Below are positions 26,576 through 34,446 of a stretch of DNA of 42,266 nucleotides, piece after piece. Origin of the DNA: Myxococcales bacterium (GTDB lineage Bacteria > Myxococcota_A > Polyangia > Polyangiales > Ga0077539); NCBI GenBank assembly GCA_030652255.1, contig JAUSAZ010000065.1:1-42266 (forward strand), written 5' to 3'. The translations under genes were made by a program, and so were the position numbers. Numbering within the stretch: position 1 is the stretch's first letter; each line of letters begins with the position of its first letter. Under the pieces are notes generated by a model, which did not search any database, was not told the origin of the DNA, and was given only the letters and a program-made list of their open reading frames with translations.

Positions 26576-28690
26576 TTGAACCGAACGATCCCCATCGCCT
26601 CGCTCCCCTCGGCGCTCCGGGTGGAGGACGCCGTCGAGGCCGCCTGCGCCGCGGACATCACCTTCATCGAGGAGCGCCTGCGCCGCGGCACCTCGGTGCT
26701 CGTCGAGTGCGACAAGGAGCTCTCGCTCTACCTCTACCTCGCGGTGCGGGCGCGGCTGCGGCGCACCAAGGACGCCCCGCGGCTGGTGGTGGTCGACGGC
26801 CGCCCGGCGCCGGACACGCCCTCCCGCGGCAACCTCCCGCGGATGCTGGAGCAGCTCACCGAGGCGATCCGCGGGAGCGTCGACCGCACGCTCATCGTGC
26901 TGCTGCACCTCGACGTGCTGACCACCACGCACACGGGGCTCACCCTCGAGGCGCGCGAGTCGATCCCGTTGTTGTACGAGAACCCCGAGGCGGTGCTGCT
27001 GGGCTTCCGCGACCCGAGCTTCGAGATCCCGAAGGTGATCCGCGGGGTGTTTCCGGCGAAGCGGGAGATCACGGGGATTCCGCGCGAGGCGCTGCCGAGG
27101 ATCATCACGCAGCGCGAGGCGAGGGCGCTGCACGCGACGGACTTCGACCCCTTCGGGATGTACAAGTACGTCTCGGGGCTCAACCCGGTGCGGCTGCGCA
27201 GGCTCTTCGCGGAGCTGGAGGCGCGGCGCGAGGCCCCGGCGGGGCGCTCGCTGGCGGCGGAGGTGTACACGGAGATCCGCAAGCAGACGGTCACCGAGGA
27301 CATCGAGCTGCCCGCGGTGGACCTCGACGCGGACATCGGCGGATACACCGAGGTGAAGACCCGGCTGAAGGAGGAGCTCATCGATTTGATCCGCCGCAAG
27401 GAGGCGGTGGGGAGCGAAGGGGACATCGCGGCGATCGAGTCGCTGCTGCCGCGGGGGGTGATCTTCCACGGGCCCCCGGGGACGGGGAAGACCTACTTCG
27501 CCAAGGCGATCGCGACGGCCATCAACGCGAGCGTGATCATCGTGTCGGGGCCGGAGCTGAAGTCGAAATGGGTCGGGGAATCCGAGGAAAATCTTCGGCG
27601 GGTGTTCCGCCAGGCGAGGCAGAGCGCGCCGACGGTGGTGGTCTTCGACGAGATCGACGCCTTCGCGGCGCAGCGCGGGACGTACACGGGTTCGGGCGTG
27701 GAGCACTCCATGGTCAACCAGCTGCTCACGGAGATGGACGGCTTCCGCAAGAACGAGATGGTCTTCGTCATCGCGACGACCAACTTCCTCACCAGCGTGG
27801 ACGGCGCCCTCATGCGCCCGGGGCGCTTCGAGTTCCTGATCGAGATCCCGGCGCCGACGGCGGAGGACCGCAAGGCCATCGCGACCATCTACTCGCAGCG
27901 CTTCGGGCTGAACCTCAGCGACGCGGTGATCTCGCACCTCGTGCGGCGCACCGAGGGCCTCGCCGACCGGGAGAAGAACATCCCCTTCTCGGGCGACCAC
28001 CTCCAGTCGGTGTGCCGCGCGCTCAAGCGCCAGTCGCTGCGCACCGGGAGCGCGGTGTTCACCACCGACGACGTCGACCGCGCGCTGCAGCGCAAGACCC
28101 GACGGGCGATCATCCTGAGCCGCGAGGAAGAGCGGGTGATCGGGCTCCACGAGGCGGGTCACGCGCTGCTGGCGATGCTGCTCCCGCGGGCGACACCGCC
28201 CGAGCGCATCTGCATCTCGCAGGACCAGGAGGGCGCCCTGGGCTACGTGCTTCGTGCGGCGCGCACGCGGCCCTACGTGACGACCGAGGACGAGATGCGC
28301 GCGGACATCTGCGTGGGCCTCGGCGGTCAGACGGCCGAGCGGATGGTGCTGGGGGAGGTGAGCGTCGGGGCCTACGCCGACCTCCAGCAGTGCAACCAGA
28401 TCGCGAGGGCGATGGTGGAGGAGTACGGCATGAGCGGCACGCTGGGGCCGCGGGTGATGCTGGCGGACGAGTCCGGGCGGCGCGGCACCGGCGCGAGCGA
28501 GGAGCGCCAGGTGAAGATCGATGACGCGATCGACTCGATATTGGCGACGGAGCAGCGGCGGGCGACGGAGCTGCTGGCGACGCACCGGGCGCTGCTGGAG
28601 GCGCTGTGGACGCTGCTGCTGGAGAAGAAGGTGCTGGAGGGCACGGCGCTCACGGACTTCAGCGCGACGGTGACGCTACCAACGACCTGA
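26576..28690 (+). CDS. Soluble AAA+ ATPase with FtsH-type (M41) zinc peptidase domain
   Basis: The product has 704 residues from TTG 26576, chosen for the GGAGAG eight bases before it. An ATG at 26504 would add 24 Arg/His-rich residues of doubtful coding. Residues 1-230 look like a degenerate ATPase domain: a TLIVLLHLD strand like Walker B but no P-loop. The active AAA domain has GPPGTGKT (299-306), VVVFDEID (354-361) and ATTNFLTSVDGALMRPGRF. The pore segment is KSKWVGESEENLRR, as in Cdc48/katanin-type AAA proteins and not the FVGxGASRVR of FtsH. The peptidase has HEAGH (525-529) and the third zinc ligand in GAYADLQQ (D602). No membrane segment is present, unlike FtsH. ATP-driven cytoplasmic proteolysis is inferred; substrates are unknown. 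Confidence 0.85.
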   Translation: MNRTIPIASLPSALRVEDAVEAACAADITFIEERLRRGTSVLVECDKELSLYLYLAVRARLRRTKDAPRLVVVDGRPAPDTPSRGNLPRMLEQLTEAIRGSVDRTLIVLLHLDVLTTTHTGLTLEARESIPLLYENPEAVLLGFRDPSFEIPKVIRGVFPAKREITGIPREALPRIITQREARALHATDFDPFGMYKYVSGLNPVRLRRLFAELEARREAPAGRSLAAEVYTEIRKQTVTEDIELPAVDLDADIGGYTEVKTRLKEELIDLIRRKEAVGSEGDIAAIESLLPRGVIFHGPPGTGKTYFAKAIATAINASVIIVSGPELKSKWVGESEENLRRVFRQARQSAPTVVVFDEIDAFAAQRGTYTGSGVEHSMVNQLLTEMDGFRKNEMVFVIATTNFLTSVDGALMRPGRFEFLIEIPAPTAEDRKAIATIYSQRFGLNLSDAVISHLVRRTEGLADREKNIPFSGDHLQSVCRALKRQSLRTGSAVFTTDDVDRALQRKTRRAIILSREEERVIGLHEAGHALLAMLLPRATPPERICISQDQEGALGYVLRAARTRPYVTTEDEMRADICVGLGGQTAERMVLGEVSVGAYADLQQCNQIARAMVEEYGMSGTLGPRVMLADESGRRGTGASEERQVKIDDAIDSILATEQRRATELLATHRALLEALWTLLLEKKVLEGTALTDFSATVTLPTT

Positions 28691-28793
28691 GCGGGCGAGC
28701 ACCTGCCCACGTCGTCGGTGCTGGCGGGGATGCCGGCGCCCGAGGGGATGCGGCTGGGCGGGGGGCGGTAGCGGGATCGGGGGGTGGGCGGGG

Positions 28794-30056
28794 TCAGCGG
28801 GTGACGAGGCGAAACGCGTTGGCCATGCGCTCCTGCTGGGCGCGGGAGATGCCGACCGTGGCGGCCTCCTCGCGCCAGGTGCGGGAGGAGGCGACGACCT
28901 CATCGACGATCGCGGTCGCGCGTGACGGCTTCAGGCGGAAGTGCTCTGCCACCGAGCGGGCGAGGTCGAGGTCCTGGGCGTTGTCGGTCTCACTGACGTT
29001 GAGGACCAGTCCGTCGCTCCGCGCCACGGGGTTGAGGTCATAGGCCGGGCTGAGAGCCCAGCCAGCGCCGCGCGGGTCGAGGAGGAACCCGTGGTTCCTG
29101 AGGTGATCGTCGACGTTGGAGACGCACATGGAGAAGATGATGCGCCGCCAGAGCTGCTCGAGGTCTCGCGCCGGGTGGGCGCCCTGCCGCGCCAGCACCT
29201 CGGCCAGTTCGAGGTAGCTGGCCGGCTCACCGTCGAGGTGAGCGGTGAGCGTCATCGCCGACGCGAAGTGGACCCGCGCCCCGCTCCCCGCGCGGTCGAA
29301 GCGCTTCGCGAGGAAGGTGTGGTGACGGTGACCGAAGCGCTCGACGCGGGCCTCGGCCGTGACGACGCCCGCGCGACGCGCGAGGCGGTGCAGCACGCCC
29401 TCCCAGGCTCCGACGTCGTGGGTGTCGTCGCGGCTCGGGAACTTGGCGATCCAGAGCGCACCATCGACGGCGACGACGCCTGCCTTCGGGCGCGCCCCGC
29501 CCAGCGAGCTCCCCGGGGCGATGAGCAGGCGCAGCCACCGCGCGTACGAAGGGTCGTCCTCCACGTCGTCGCGCTCCAGTTCGAGGCTCGCGTGTTCGAG
29601 CTCTCGCAGGGAGGCCCACGGTGGTGCGGCGAGCTCACGGTTGTCGTCGAGGTAGGGGCCTTCGCCCCGCCGAAACCGAAGCGCGCCCATCCGGTGGCCG
29701 TCGTAGACACCGAGCAGGTAGTCGAGCTCGAGCAGCGGCCGGACGCGACGTCCTTCTTCGCGCGCGAGCAGCGCCTCCCGGCGATCGAGCAGCACCCGCC
29801 CCCACCGATCGGGCGACGAGTCGAGGAACACACCGAAGTTCGCTCGCTCACCGGCTGCGTACTGTGGCCCCGGGTAGAGCCCCAGGTCGGGGTCGAGGCT
29901 GAGCGCGGAGCCGGAGTGCAGCCACGCCGGGTCGTACTCGAAGGAGAAGACCTCGCGGCCCCGCGACGACACCGCGTGGAGCTCGCCGACCCGTGCGATC
30001 GACGACAGGCCGTCCCAGTCGGCCCAGACCTCGACGGAGCGGCGTGCCCCCTTCAC
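28794..30056 (-). CDS. hipA: HipA-family serine/threonine kinase toxin
   Basis: The product has 420 residues. HipA-type toxins are kinases that stop growth, classically by phosphorylating glutamyl-tRNA synthetase; here the target is unknown. Visible family features are the N-terminal domain with FGVFLDSSPDRWGRVLL, the Ser-containing loop PGSSLGGARPKA (183-184), an ATP-binding Lys in LWIAKFPS (K205), the catalytic loop SNVDDHLRNHGFL (D316, N321) and the metal-binding SPAYDLNP (D340). The start is GTG 30056, overlapping the hipB stop as GTGA; a much longer upstream frame is rejected for that reason. It is convergent with the AAA-M41 protease gene. The whole catalytic set is intact, so the toxin is probably functional. 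Confidence 0.92.
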   Translation of the reverse strand: MKGARRSVEVWADWDGLSSIARVGELHAVSSRGREVFSFEYDPAWLHSGSALSLDPDLGLYPGPQYAAGERANFGVFLDSSPDRWGRVLLDRREALLAREEGRRVRPLLELDYLLGVYDGHRMGALRFRRGEGPYLDDNRELAAPPWASLRELEHASLELERDDVEDDPSYARWLRLLIAPGSSLGGARPKAGVVAVDGALWIAKFPSRDDTHDVGAWEGVLHRLARRAGVVTAEARVERFGHRHHTFLAKRFDRAGSGARVHFASAMTLTAHLDGEPASYLELAEVLARQGAHPARDLEQLWRRIIFSMCVSNVDDHLRNHGFLLDPRGAGWALSPAYDLNPVARSDGLVLNVSETDNAQDLDLARSVAEHFRLKPSRATAIVDEVVASSRTWREEAATVGISRAQQERMANAFRLVTR

Positions 30057-30409
30057 GTGACGGGCTCCTTCGTCGCGGGGGTGGTTGGGGTCGAGCGGGG
30101 CCTCCGCGGGGCGCGCTTGCGGGCGTCGAGGGCGGCGTCCTGGAGCTTGCGACCGAGCTCGTCGTCCTCCGCGACCGCGGCGAGCTGCTTCAGGAGACCG
30201 AGCACATGGAGCACGTTGGCGTAGGCCCCGATGCTGACGCCCGCCTCGCCGCGCTCGACGGAGCGCAGGGTGGTGCGGGCCATGCCGGCACGCTCGGCGA
30301 CGAGCTCGGCGCTCAGGCCGCGGCGCAGGCGGGCGAGCCGGATGCTCTCGCCCAGGCGGGTGAGGCCGCGGGCGACGGTGGGCAGGGAGGGGGTGGTGGT
30401 GCGGCCCAT
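30053..30409 (-). CDS. hipB: HipB-like XRE-family antitoxin
   Basis: The product has 118 residues. A helix-turn-helix of the Cro/C1 type spans about residues 15-70 (LGESIRLARLRRGLSAELVAERAGMARTTLRSVERGE). The C-terminal 30 residues are basic and Pro/Thr-rich, probably disordered, and longer than in typical HipB. It overlaps hipA by four bases, giving the usual antitoxin-first coupled order. By analogy it binds HipA and represses its own promoter. The ATG at 30409 lacks a Shine-Dalgarno and has TACGAT ten bases upstream. A CGTATC/GATACG inverted repeat lies in the promoter region. Confidence 0.9.
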   Translation of the reverse strand: MGRTTTPSLPTVARGLTRLGESIRLARLRRGLSAELVAERAGMARTTLRSVERGEAGVSIGAYANVLHVLGLLKQLAAVAEDDELGRKLQDAALDARKRAPRRPRSTPTTPATKEPVT

Positions 30410-30416
30410 GATGGAG

Positions 30417-30456
30417 CGTATCGTAGCCAGTAAGTCGGCGGATTGGCGAGGATACG
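30417..30456. promoter_or_regulatory. Candidate HipB operator half-sites and promoter
   Basis: CGTATC at 30417-30422 and GATACG at 30451-30456 form an inverted pair 28 bases apart in the 89-base gap upstream of hipB. The first half overlaps a TACGAT -10-like element (minus strand, 30420-30425). Autoregulation by HipB at such sites is typical of the family; the sites themselves are a guess. Confidence 0.35.
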
Positions 30457-30485
30457 TTGCATTGACCCGACGGTCCCCGCTGCGC

Positions 30486-30491
30486 TACTCC
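30486..30491 (+). promoter_or_regulatory. Candidate -10 element of small lipoprotein gene
   Basis: GCTACTCC then GGCGCCG and the ATG at 30499, only seven bases from the TACTCC element. It is a weaker match to TANNNT because the last base is C. Confidence 0.3.
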
Positions 30492-30498
30492 GGCGCCG

Positions 30499-30888
30499 AT
30501 GCGCAACCCTCTCGCCTTCTCCGTCTTGATCCTCTCCGGCGCCGCGTGCGCCACCACGGCCCCATCCCCACCCCCCACCGAGCCCACCGTCCACCCCGCG
30601 CCCGCGCCCGCGCCCGCTCCCGTTCCCGCTCCTTCTCCTTCTCCTGCTCCCACCACCGCCTCGGACCCCTGCCGCACCGCCGTCTGCCCCGATGGCACCC
30701 GCTGCGAGTCCTCGCGCGTCCAGCTCGTCGACGGCGACAGCCCCGCTCCCGCCCTCCGTCCGCGCTGCGTGTCCATCGCGCCCCGCCCCGCCCCGCAGCC
30801 CTCGCGCGACCCCTGCGCGTCCTTCATCTGCCCGGCCAACCACCACTGCACCGCGCCCGCCGACGCGCCGTACTGCGATCCCGACTGA
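30499..30888 (+). CDS. Small Pro-rich lipoprotein with two Cys motifs
   Basis: The product has 129 residues. Signal MRNPLAFSVLILSGAAC gives a lipid Cys at 17, with a weak lipobox. A Pro/Ala linker (about 20-55) leads to two related modules, DPCRTAVCPDGTRCE and DPCASFICPANHHCTAP, each with three cysteines and separated by about 45 residues. These resemble short EGF/TIL-like Cys motifs seen in other surface proteins here. The function is unknown. It is divergent from hipBA and the first of three plus-strand genes, with gaps too wide to call an operon. Confidence 0.75.
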   Translation: MRNPLAFSVLILSGAACATTAPSPPPTEPTVHPAPAPAPAPVPAPSPSPAPTTASDPCRTAVCPDGTRCESSRVQLVDGDSPAPALRPRCVSIAPRPAPQPSRDPCASFICPANHHCTAPADAPYCDPD

Positions 30889-30960
30889 CGCCGTCGACGC
30901 CGCACCTCCGGAACGGTCGCCGCTGGACGCCGCCCCGATGAGCCCCTAACCCACCGTCGC

Positions 30961-31785
30961 ATGACCGACGAGCTCGCTCCTCCGTCCACCGACGACTTCA
31001 CCCTCGCCACGCAGATCGCGCCCGCGGGCGACGGCCGCTATGTCACCACCGTCCCCGATGGCTGGCAGCAGGGCCGCGGCGCCTTCGGGGGCCTCGTCCT
31101 CGGGACGCTCGCCCGCGCGATGCTCCACGCCGAGCCCGAGGCCGACCGCACCCTGCGCGCGCTCACCGGCGAGATCGTGGGCCCCGTGCTCCCCGGCCCC
31201 GCGGACATCACCGTGAAGGCCCTGCGCCGGGGCAACGCCGTGTCCACCTGGGAGGCGTGGCTCGCGCAGGGCGACGAGGTGCTCGCCCGCGCCAGCGCCA
31301 TCCTGGGCCGCGCCCGCAGCACCGATCGCGACGGCACCGAGCTCGCCGCGCCCGACATGGGCCCCGACTGGACCAGCGTCGACCCGGCGCCCATCCGCCC
31401 CCCGCTGGGTCCGCACTTCGCGCGGATGTATGAGTTCCGCCCGACGGGGAGCTACCCCTTCGCCGGCGGCGACCGCAGCGAGGCCGCGGGATGGGTGCGC
31501 CTCGTGAAGCCCGTCGCCCTCGGCGCGCCCGAGATCATCGGCCTCATGGACGCCTTCTGGCCCGCGACCTTCGCCCGCGAGCTCGCCCCGCGGCCGATGG
31601 CCACCGTCGCGTTCACCCTCGAGCTGCTCGCCGACCCGGCGACCCTCGACCCGACGGCGCCGCTCTTCTACCGGGGCAGCGCGCCGGCGGTGCGGCAGGG
31701 CTTCGCCGTCGAGCTGCGCGAGCTCTGGACCGCGCAGGGCGAGCTCGTCGCCCTCAACCAGCAGACCTTCGTGATCATCCGGTAG
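30961..31785 (+). CDS. Acyl-CoA thioesterase-like double hot-dog protein
   Basis: The product has 274 residues, the usual size of TesB-type or thioesterase-superfamily proteins with two tandem hot-dog folds. The N-terminal fold contains DGWQQGRGAFGGLVLGTLARAM, the typical substrate-helix region. The C-terminal fold contains PRPMATVAFTLELLADP and ends with WTAQGELVALNQQTFVIIR, a common ending in this family. It would hydrolyse acyl-CoA in the cytoplasm; chain length cannot be predicted. The start is ATG 30961 and there is no signal peptide. The next gene begins 41 bases later but encodes an unrelated secreted protein. Confidence 0.85.
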   Translation: MTDELAPPSTDDFTLATQIAPAGDGRYVTTVPDGWQQGRGAFGGLVLGTLARAMLHAEPEADRTLRALTGEIVGPVLPGPADITVKALRRGNAVSTWEAWLAQGDEVLARASAILGRARSTDRDGTELAAPDMGPDWTSVDPAPIRPPLGPHFARMYEFRPTGSYPFAGGDRSEAAGWVRLVKPVALGAPEIIGLMDAFWPATFARELAPRPMATVAFTLELLADPATLDPTAPLFYRGSAPAVRQGFAVELRELWTAQGELVALNQQTFVIIR

Positions 31786-31807
31786 GGCGCCGCTCGGCGC
31801 GTTCGGG

Positions 31808-31813
31808 TATCAC
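31808..31813 (+). promoter_or_regulatory. Candidate -10 element of Pro-rich secreted protein gene
   Basis: TATCAC lies 13 bases before the ATG at 31827, in the 41-base gap after the thioesterase gene. It is a partial match to the TANNNT pattern. Confidence 0.25.
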
Positions 31814-31826
31814 CTCGGTCGCCCCA

Positions 31827-32891
31827 ATGACGCGCACCGCAACCGCCCTCGCCCTCTGCACGGTCCTCGGCCTCGCGGCGCGCCCCGCCGCGGCGCAGAC
31901 GGGCCCCGAAGACGCCGTCCGCCGCACGCTGGTGCAGCAGGCCGACGCCGCCCAGCGCGTCGGCCTCCACGACCAGGCCCTCGCGTTTGGCGTCGAGGCG
32001 GGGCGCATCCGCTGGACCCCGTCGCTCCGCATGCTCGTCGCGCAGGAGCACCTCGCCCTCGGGCATACCCTCGACGCCCTCGACGCCGCCACCCTGTGCC
32101 TCGTCGAGACCGAGGCCGACCGCGCCGTGCGCAACCGCCCGCGCATCGTCGCCGCGTGCCGCGCCGTGGTCACCCAGACCGAGGCGATGGTGGGCCGCGT
32201 GCGCCTCGTGCTGCCCGAAAACCCGCCGCCCAACCTCCGGCTGAGCGTCAACGGCCAGGACCTCGCGCAGCGCCTCTGGGCGGTCTCCTTCCCGGTGCTC
32301 GCGGGCCACGCCGAGGTGCAGGGCGAGGGCGACGGCGTGCTGCCCTTCCGCGCGGGCCTCGACGTCATCGCGCGTACCGAGCAGCAGGTGCGCGTGAGCT
32401 TCCGCCCCGTCCCCCCGCCGCCTCCGCCTCCGCCGCCGGTGCTGCCCGCCCCGCCGCCGCCGCTGCCGCTGCCGCTGCCCGTCGTCGCGCCGCCGCCCGT
32501 CGTCGCGCCGCCGCCCGTGGCGCTGCGCCCCGCCGCGCCTGCGGTCACCGTGGTCACCTACCGCGCGCCCCTCCTGCTCGTCGACCTCCTGGGCGCCGGG
32601 CTCATCGGCCTCGGCGCGGGGCTGGAGTCCTCCGAGGCCGCGATCACCGGCGCCAGCGTCGGGTTCCTCGGGGCGCCGATCGTCCATGCGGTGCACCGCC
32701 GGCCGATCGCGGCGCTGGGGTCCTTCGGGCTGCGCGCGGGCGTGGTGGGCCTCGGCGCGCTCGTGGGCTACGCCACCGGCGAGTCGGCCCGGGTCTCGGA
32801 CGTCAACGTCCCGATCTACATCGGCATGGGGGTGGGGTACTTCATCGCCGCGATCATCGACGCCGCGGCCCTCGGCGCGTACGAGCCCTGA
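31827..32891 (+). CDS. Secreted/membrane protein with Pro-rich linker
   Basis: The product has 354 residues. Signal peptide MTRTATALALCTVLGLAARPAAAQ is followed by a helical TPR-like region (about 25-115: DQALAFGVEAGRIRW, LRMLVAQEHLALGHTLDALDAA), a small beta domain (VRLVLPENPPPNLRLSVNGQDL), a poly-Pro linker with repeated VVAPPP (about 195-235), and a C-terminal part with two to four hydrophobic segments (LLLVDLLGAGLIGLGAGL, GVVGLGALVGYAT, YIGMGVGYFIAAIIDAAAL). This layout recurs in uncharacterised myxobacterial envelope proteins. The frame is open upstream inside the thioesterase gene, but the ATG at 31827 begins a clean signal peptide. The function is unknown. Confidence 0.82.
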   Translation: MTRTATALALCTVLGLAARPAAAQTGPEDAVRRTLVQQADAAQRVGLHDQALAFGVEAGRIRWTPSLRMLVAQEHLALGHTLDALDAATLCLVETEADRAVRNRPRIVAACRAVVTQTEAMVGRVRLVLPENPPPNLRLSVNGQDLAQRLWAVSFPVLAGHAEVQGEGDGVLPFRAGLDVIARTEQQVRVSFRPVPPPPPPPPPVLPAPPPPLPLPLPVVAPPPVVAPPPVALRPAAPAVTVVTYRAPLLLVDLLGAGLIGLGAGLESSEAAITGASVGFLGAPIVHAVHRRPIAALGSFGLRAGVVGLGALVGYATGESARVSDVNVPIYIGMGVGYFIAAIIDAAALGAYEP

Positions 32892-32919
32892 TACCGCGTC
32901 GCGGGAGTTCTGACGGGTC

Positions 32920-32940
32920 GGGTCGTGGGCCCCACGACCC
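32920..32940. terminator. Bidirectional hairpin between convergent genes
   Basis: GGGTCGTGGG and CCCACGACCC are perfectly complementary around one central base, a stem of at least eight pairs. It lies 28 bases after the Pro-rich protein gene stop and 38 bases beyond the stop of the opposing dehydrogenase-like gene. There is no clear T tract on either strand. Confidence 0.6.
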
Positions 32941-32978
32941 CAGCGCCCCAACCCTTCACGTCGCCTGCTGCGGCGGTA

Positions 32979-34355
32979 CTACCGCGCGGGCATGCGCAGG
33001 GTGCGCGGCGCTACCCAGTAGATGTCGCCGCTCTGGTCGTCGGCGAAGAACATCCGGCCGTCGCGCGCGAACACCAGGTCGCTCACGCGCTGGTCGTTGC
33101 CGCCCGCCGAGCGCCGCCCGAAGCCGCGCACGAAGAACTCCGTCGGGCGCGTGGGACGGTGCGTCGTGGCGTCGACCGGGGCCCACTGCACGCCCGCGTT
33201 GGTCCAGCTCCCCACCCAGCCGTGGAGGCCGACGAAGAAGCTGTTGGCGTAGGGCGCGGGCCACGAGGCGGGCGCCCAGTCGAAGCCGAAGGGCGTGTCG
33301 TGCAGGGGGTAGGTCTGCACCGACGCGGCGACGTCCATGCAAGTGCCCGCGGCGGTGGCGCCCGGCACGGGCACCCCGCGGTCGACGCAGCACGGGAAGC
33401 CGTAGCGGTCGCCCTGGCGGATCTCGATGAGCTTCTCGCGCCCGCCGATGCTGTCCCACCCGTCGCCCGTGAGCTCGGCGGCGTAGCAGGCGCCCCACTC
33501 CTTGCACCGGATGTACATCGGGTTGCGGAAGCCATCGACCACCGTGGTGCCCGCCTCGGGCATCCCCGCGCCGATCTGGAGCACCGAGCCCGCGCGCGCG
33601 TCGGGCGCCGGGCACTGCGAGATGTCGTACTGCCCCATCGAGACCATCAGCCGGCCGTCGGTGCTCTCGGTGAGCGTGTGCGTCCAGCGCACGGCGCCGG
33701 TGAGCGTCGCGATGCGGGTGTGCCGGTCGCGCGCCACCGTGGCGGCCCGGTCGCCGTTGCAGTACGGCATGCTCATCACCGTCGACATCGTGGTGTACAG
33801 CAGCTCGTTGCGGCGGAAGAGCAGGCCGTGCACGTCCTCGACGGCGCTGAGGAAGGCACGCGGCGTGTCGCCGAGGCCGTCGTGGTTGTCGTCGGTGACC
33901 ACCATGATCGCCCCCATGCCCGGCGGCGACCCGCCGGGGGTGCCGGTGCTCGGCGAGGTCACGAAGAGGTCGCCGTTGGGCGCGAAGGCCAGCACGCGGG
34001 CCGTCGGCACGTTGCCGTAGCGGCGGACGCAGAAGCCCTCGGGCACCGTCACGCCCGCCACGTCGGGCAGCGCGAGGTCGCACCAGGGGGTGCCCGTGAG
34101 CTCGCCCTGCGGGGGCTGATCGGTGCAGCCAGGCACGTCGGGCGCGGGGCCGGTGTCGGTGGGGGCGCCGGTGTCCACGGGCGTGCCGGCGTCGACGCCG
34201 GTGTCCACGGGGGTGCCACGATCGACAGGGGTGCCGCGGTCGACGGGGGTGCCGACGTCTGTCGCGCCGCCGTCGAAGGGCGGCGGGACCGTCTGGGTCT
34301 CGCTACAGGCCGAGGCGACGACGGAGAGGGTGAGGGCGAGCGCGCGGCGGTTCAT
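32979..34355 (-). CDS. Glucose/sorbosone dehydrogenase-like propeller lipoprotein
   Basis: The product has 458 residues. Signal MNRRALALTLSVVASAC gives lipid Cys17, followed by a low-complexity tether of TPVDRG/TPVDTG repeats to about residue 75. The rest matches the six-bladed propeller of PQQ-dependent glucose/L-sorbosone dehydrogenase-like proteins: VPEGFCVRRYGNVPTARVLAF, GDLFVTSPS, HTLTESTDGRLMVSMG, GFRNPMYIR, IRQGDRYGFPCC and GRMFFADDQSGDIYWV. A periplasmic or outer-membrane sugar oxidase role is possible; PQQ ligands were not checked, so it may be a non-enzymatic homologue. The longer upstream frame is rejected because the ATG at 34355 begins the signal peptide. Confidence 0.87.
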   Translation of the reverse strand: MNRRALALTLSVVASACSETQTVPPPFDGGATDVGTPVDRGTPVDRGTPVDTGVDAGTPVDTGAPTDTGPAPDVPGCTDQPPQGELTGTPWCDLALPDVAGVTVPEGFCVRRYGNVPTARVLAFAPNGDLFVTSPSTGTPGGSPPGMGAIMVVTDDNHDGLGDTPRAFLSAVEDVHGLLFRRNELLYTTMSTVMSMPYCNGDRAATVARDRHTRIATLTGAVRWTHTLTESTDGRLMVSMGQYDISQCPAPDARAGSVLQIGAGMPEAGTTVVDGFRNPMYIRCKEWGACYAAELTGDGWDSIGGREKLIEIRQGDRYGFPCCVDRGVPVPGATAAGTCMDVAASVQTYPLHDTPFGFDWAPASWPAPYANSFFVGLHGWVGSWTNAGVQWAPVDATTHRPTRPTEFFVRGFGRRSAGGNDQRVSDLVFARDGRMFFADDQSGDIYWVAPRTLRMPAR

Positions 34356-34366
34356 GGGTGTCGGTT

Positions 34367-34372
34367 TGATTA
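34367..34372 (-). promoter_or_regulatory. Candidate -10 element of dehydrogenase-like gene
   Basis: GCTAATCA on the minus strand with TAATCA eleven bases before the ATG at 34355. It is close to TATAAT-type sequence and no Shine-Dalgarno is present. Confidence 0.35.
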
Positions 34373-34446
34373 GCGGTGCGGGCGTAAGGTGGCAAGAGAG
34401 GACACGATGGGATTTGATCCACGGACGACCGAGCGCTTGACCGGCC

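Noticed and set aside
28794..31010. 738-residue version of HipA with a long N-terminal extension
   Set aside because: The extension lies over hipB and the small lipoprotein gene. The GTG at 30056 overlaps the hipB stop in the usual way and starts the HipA fold.
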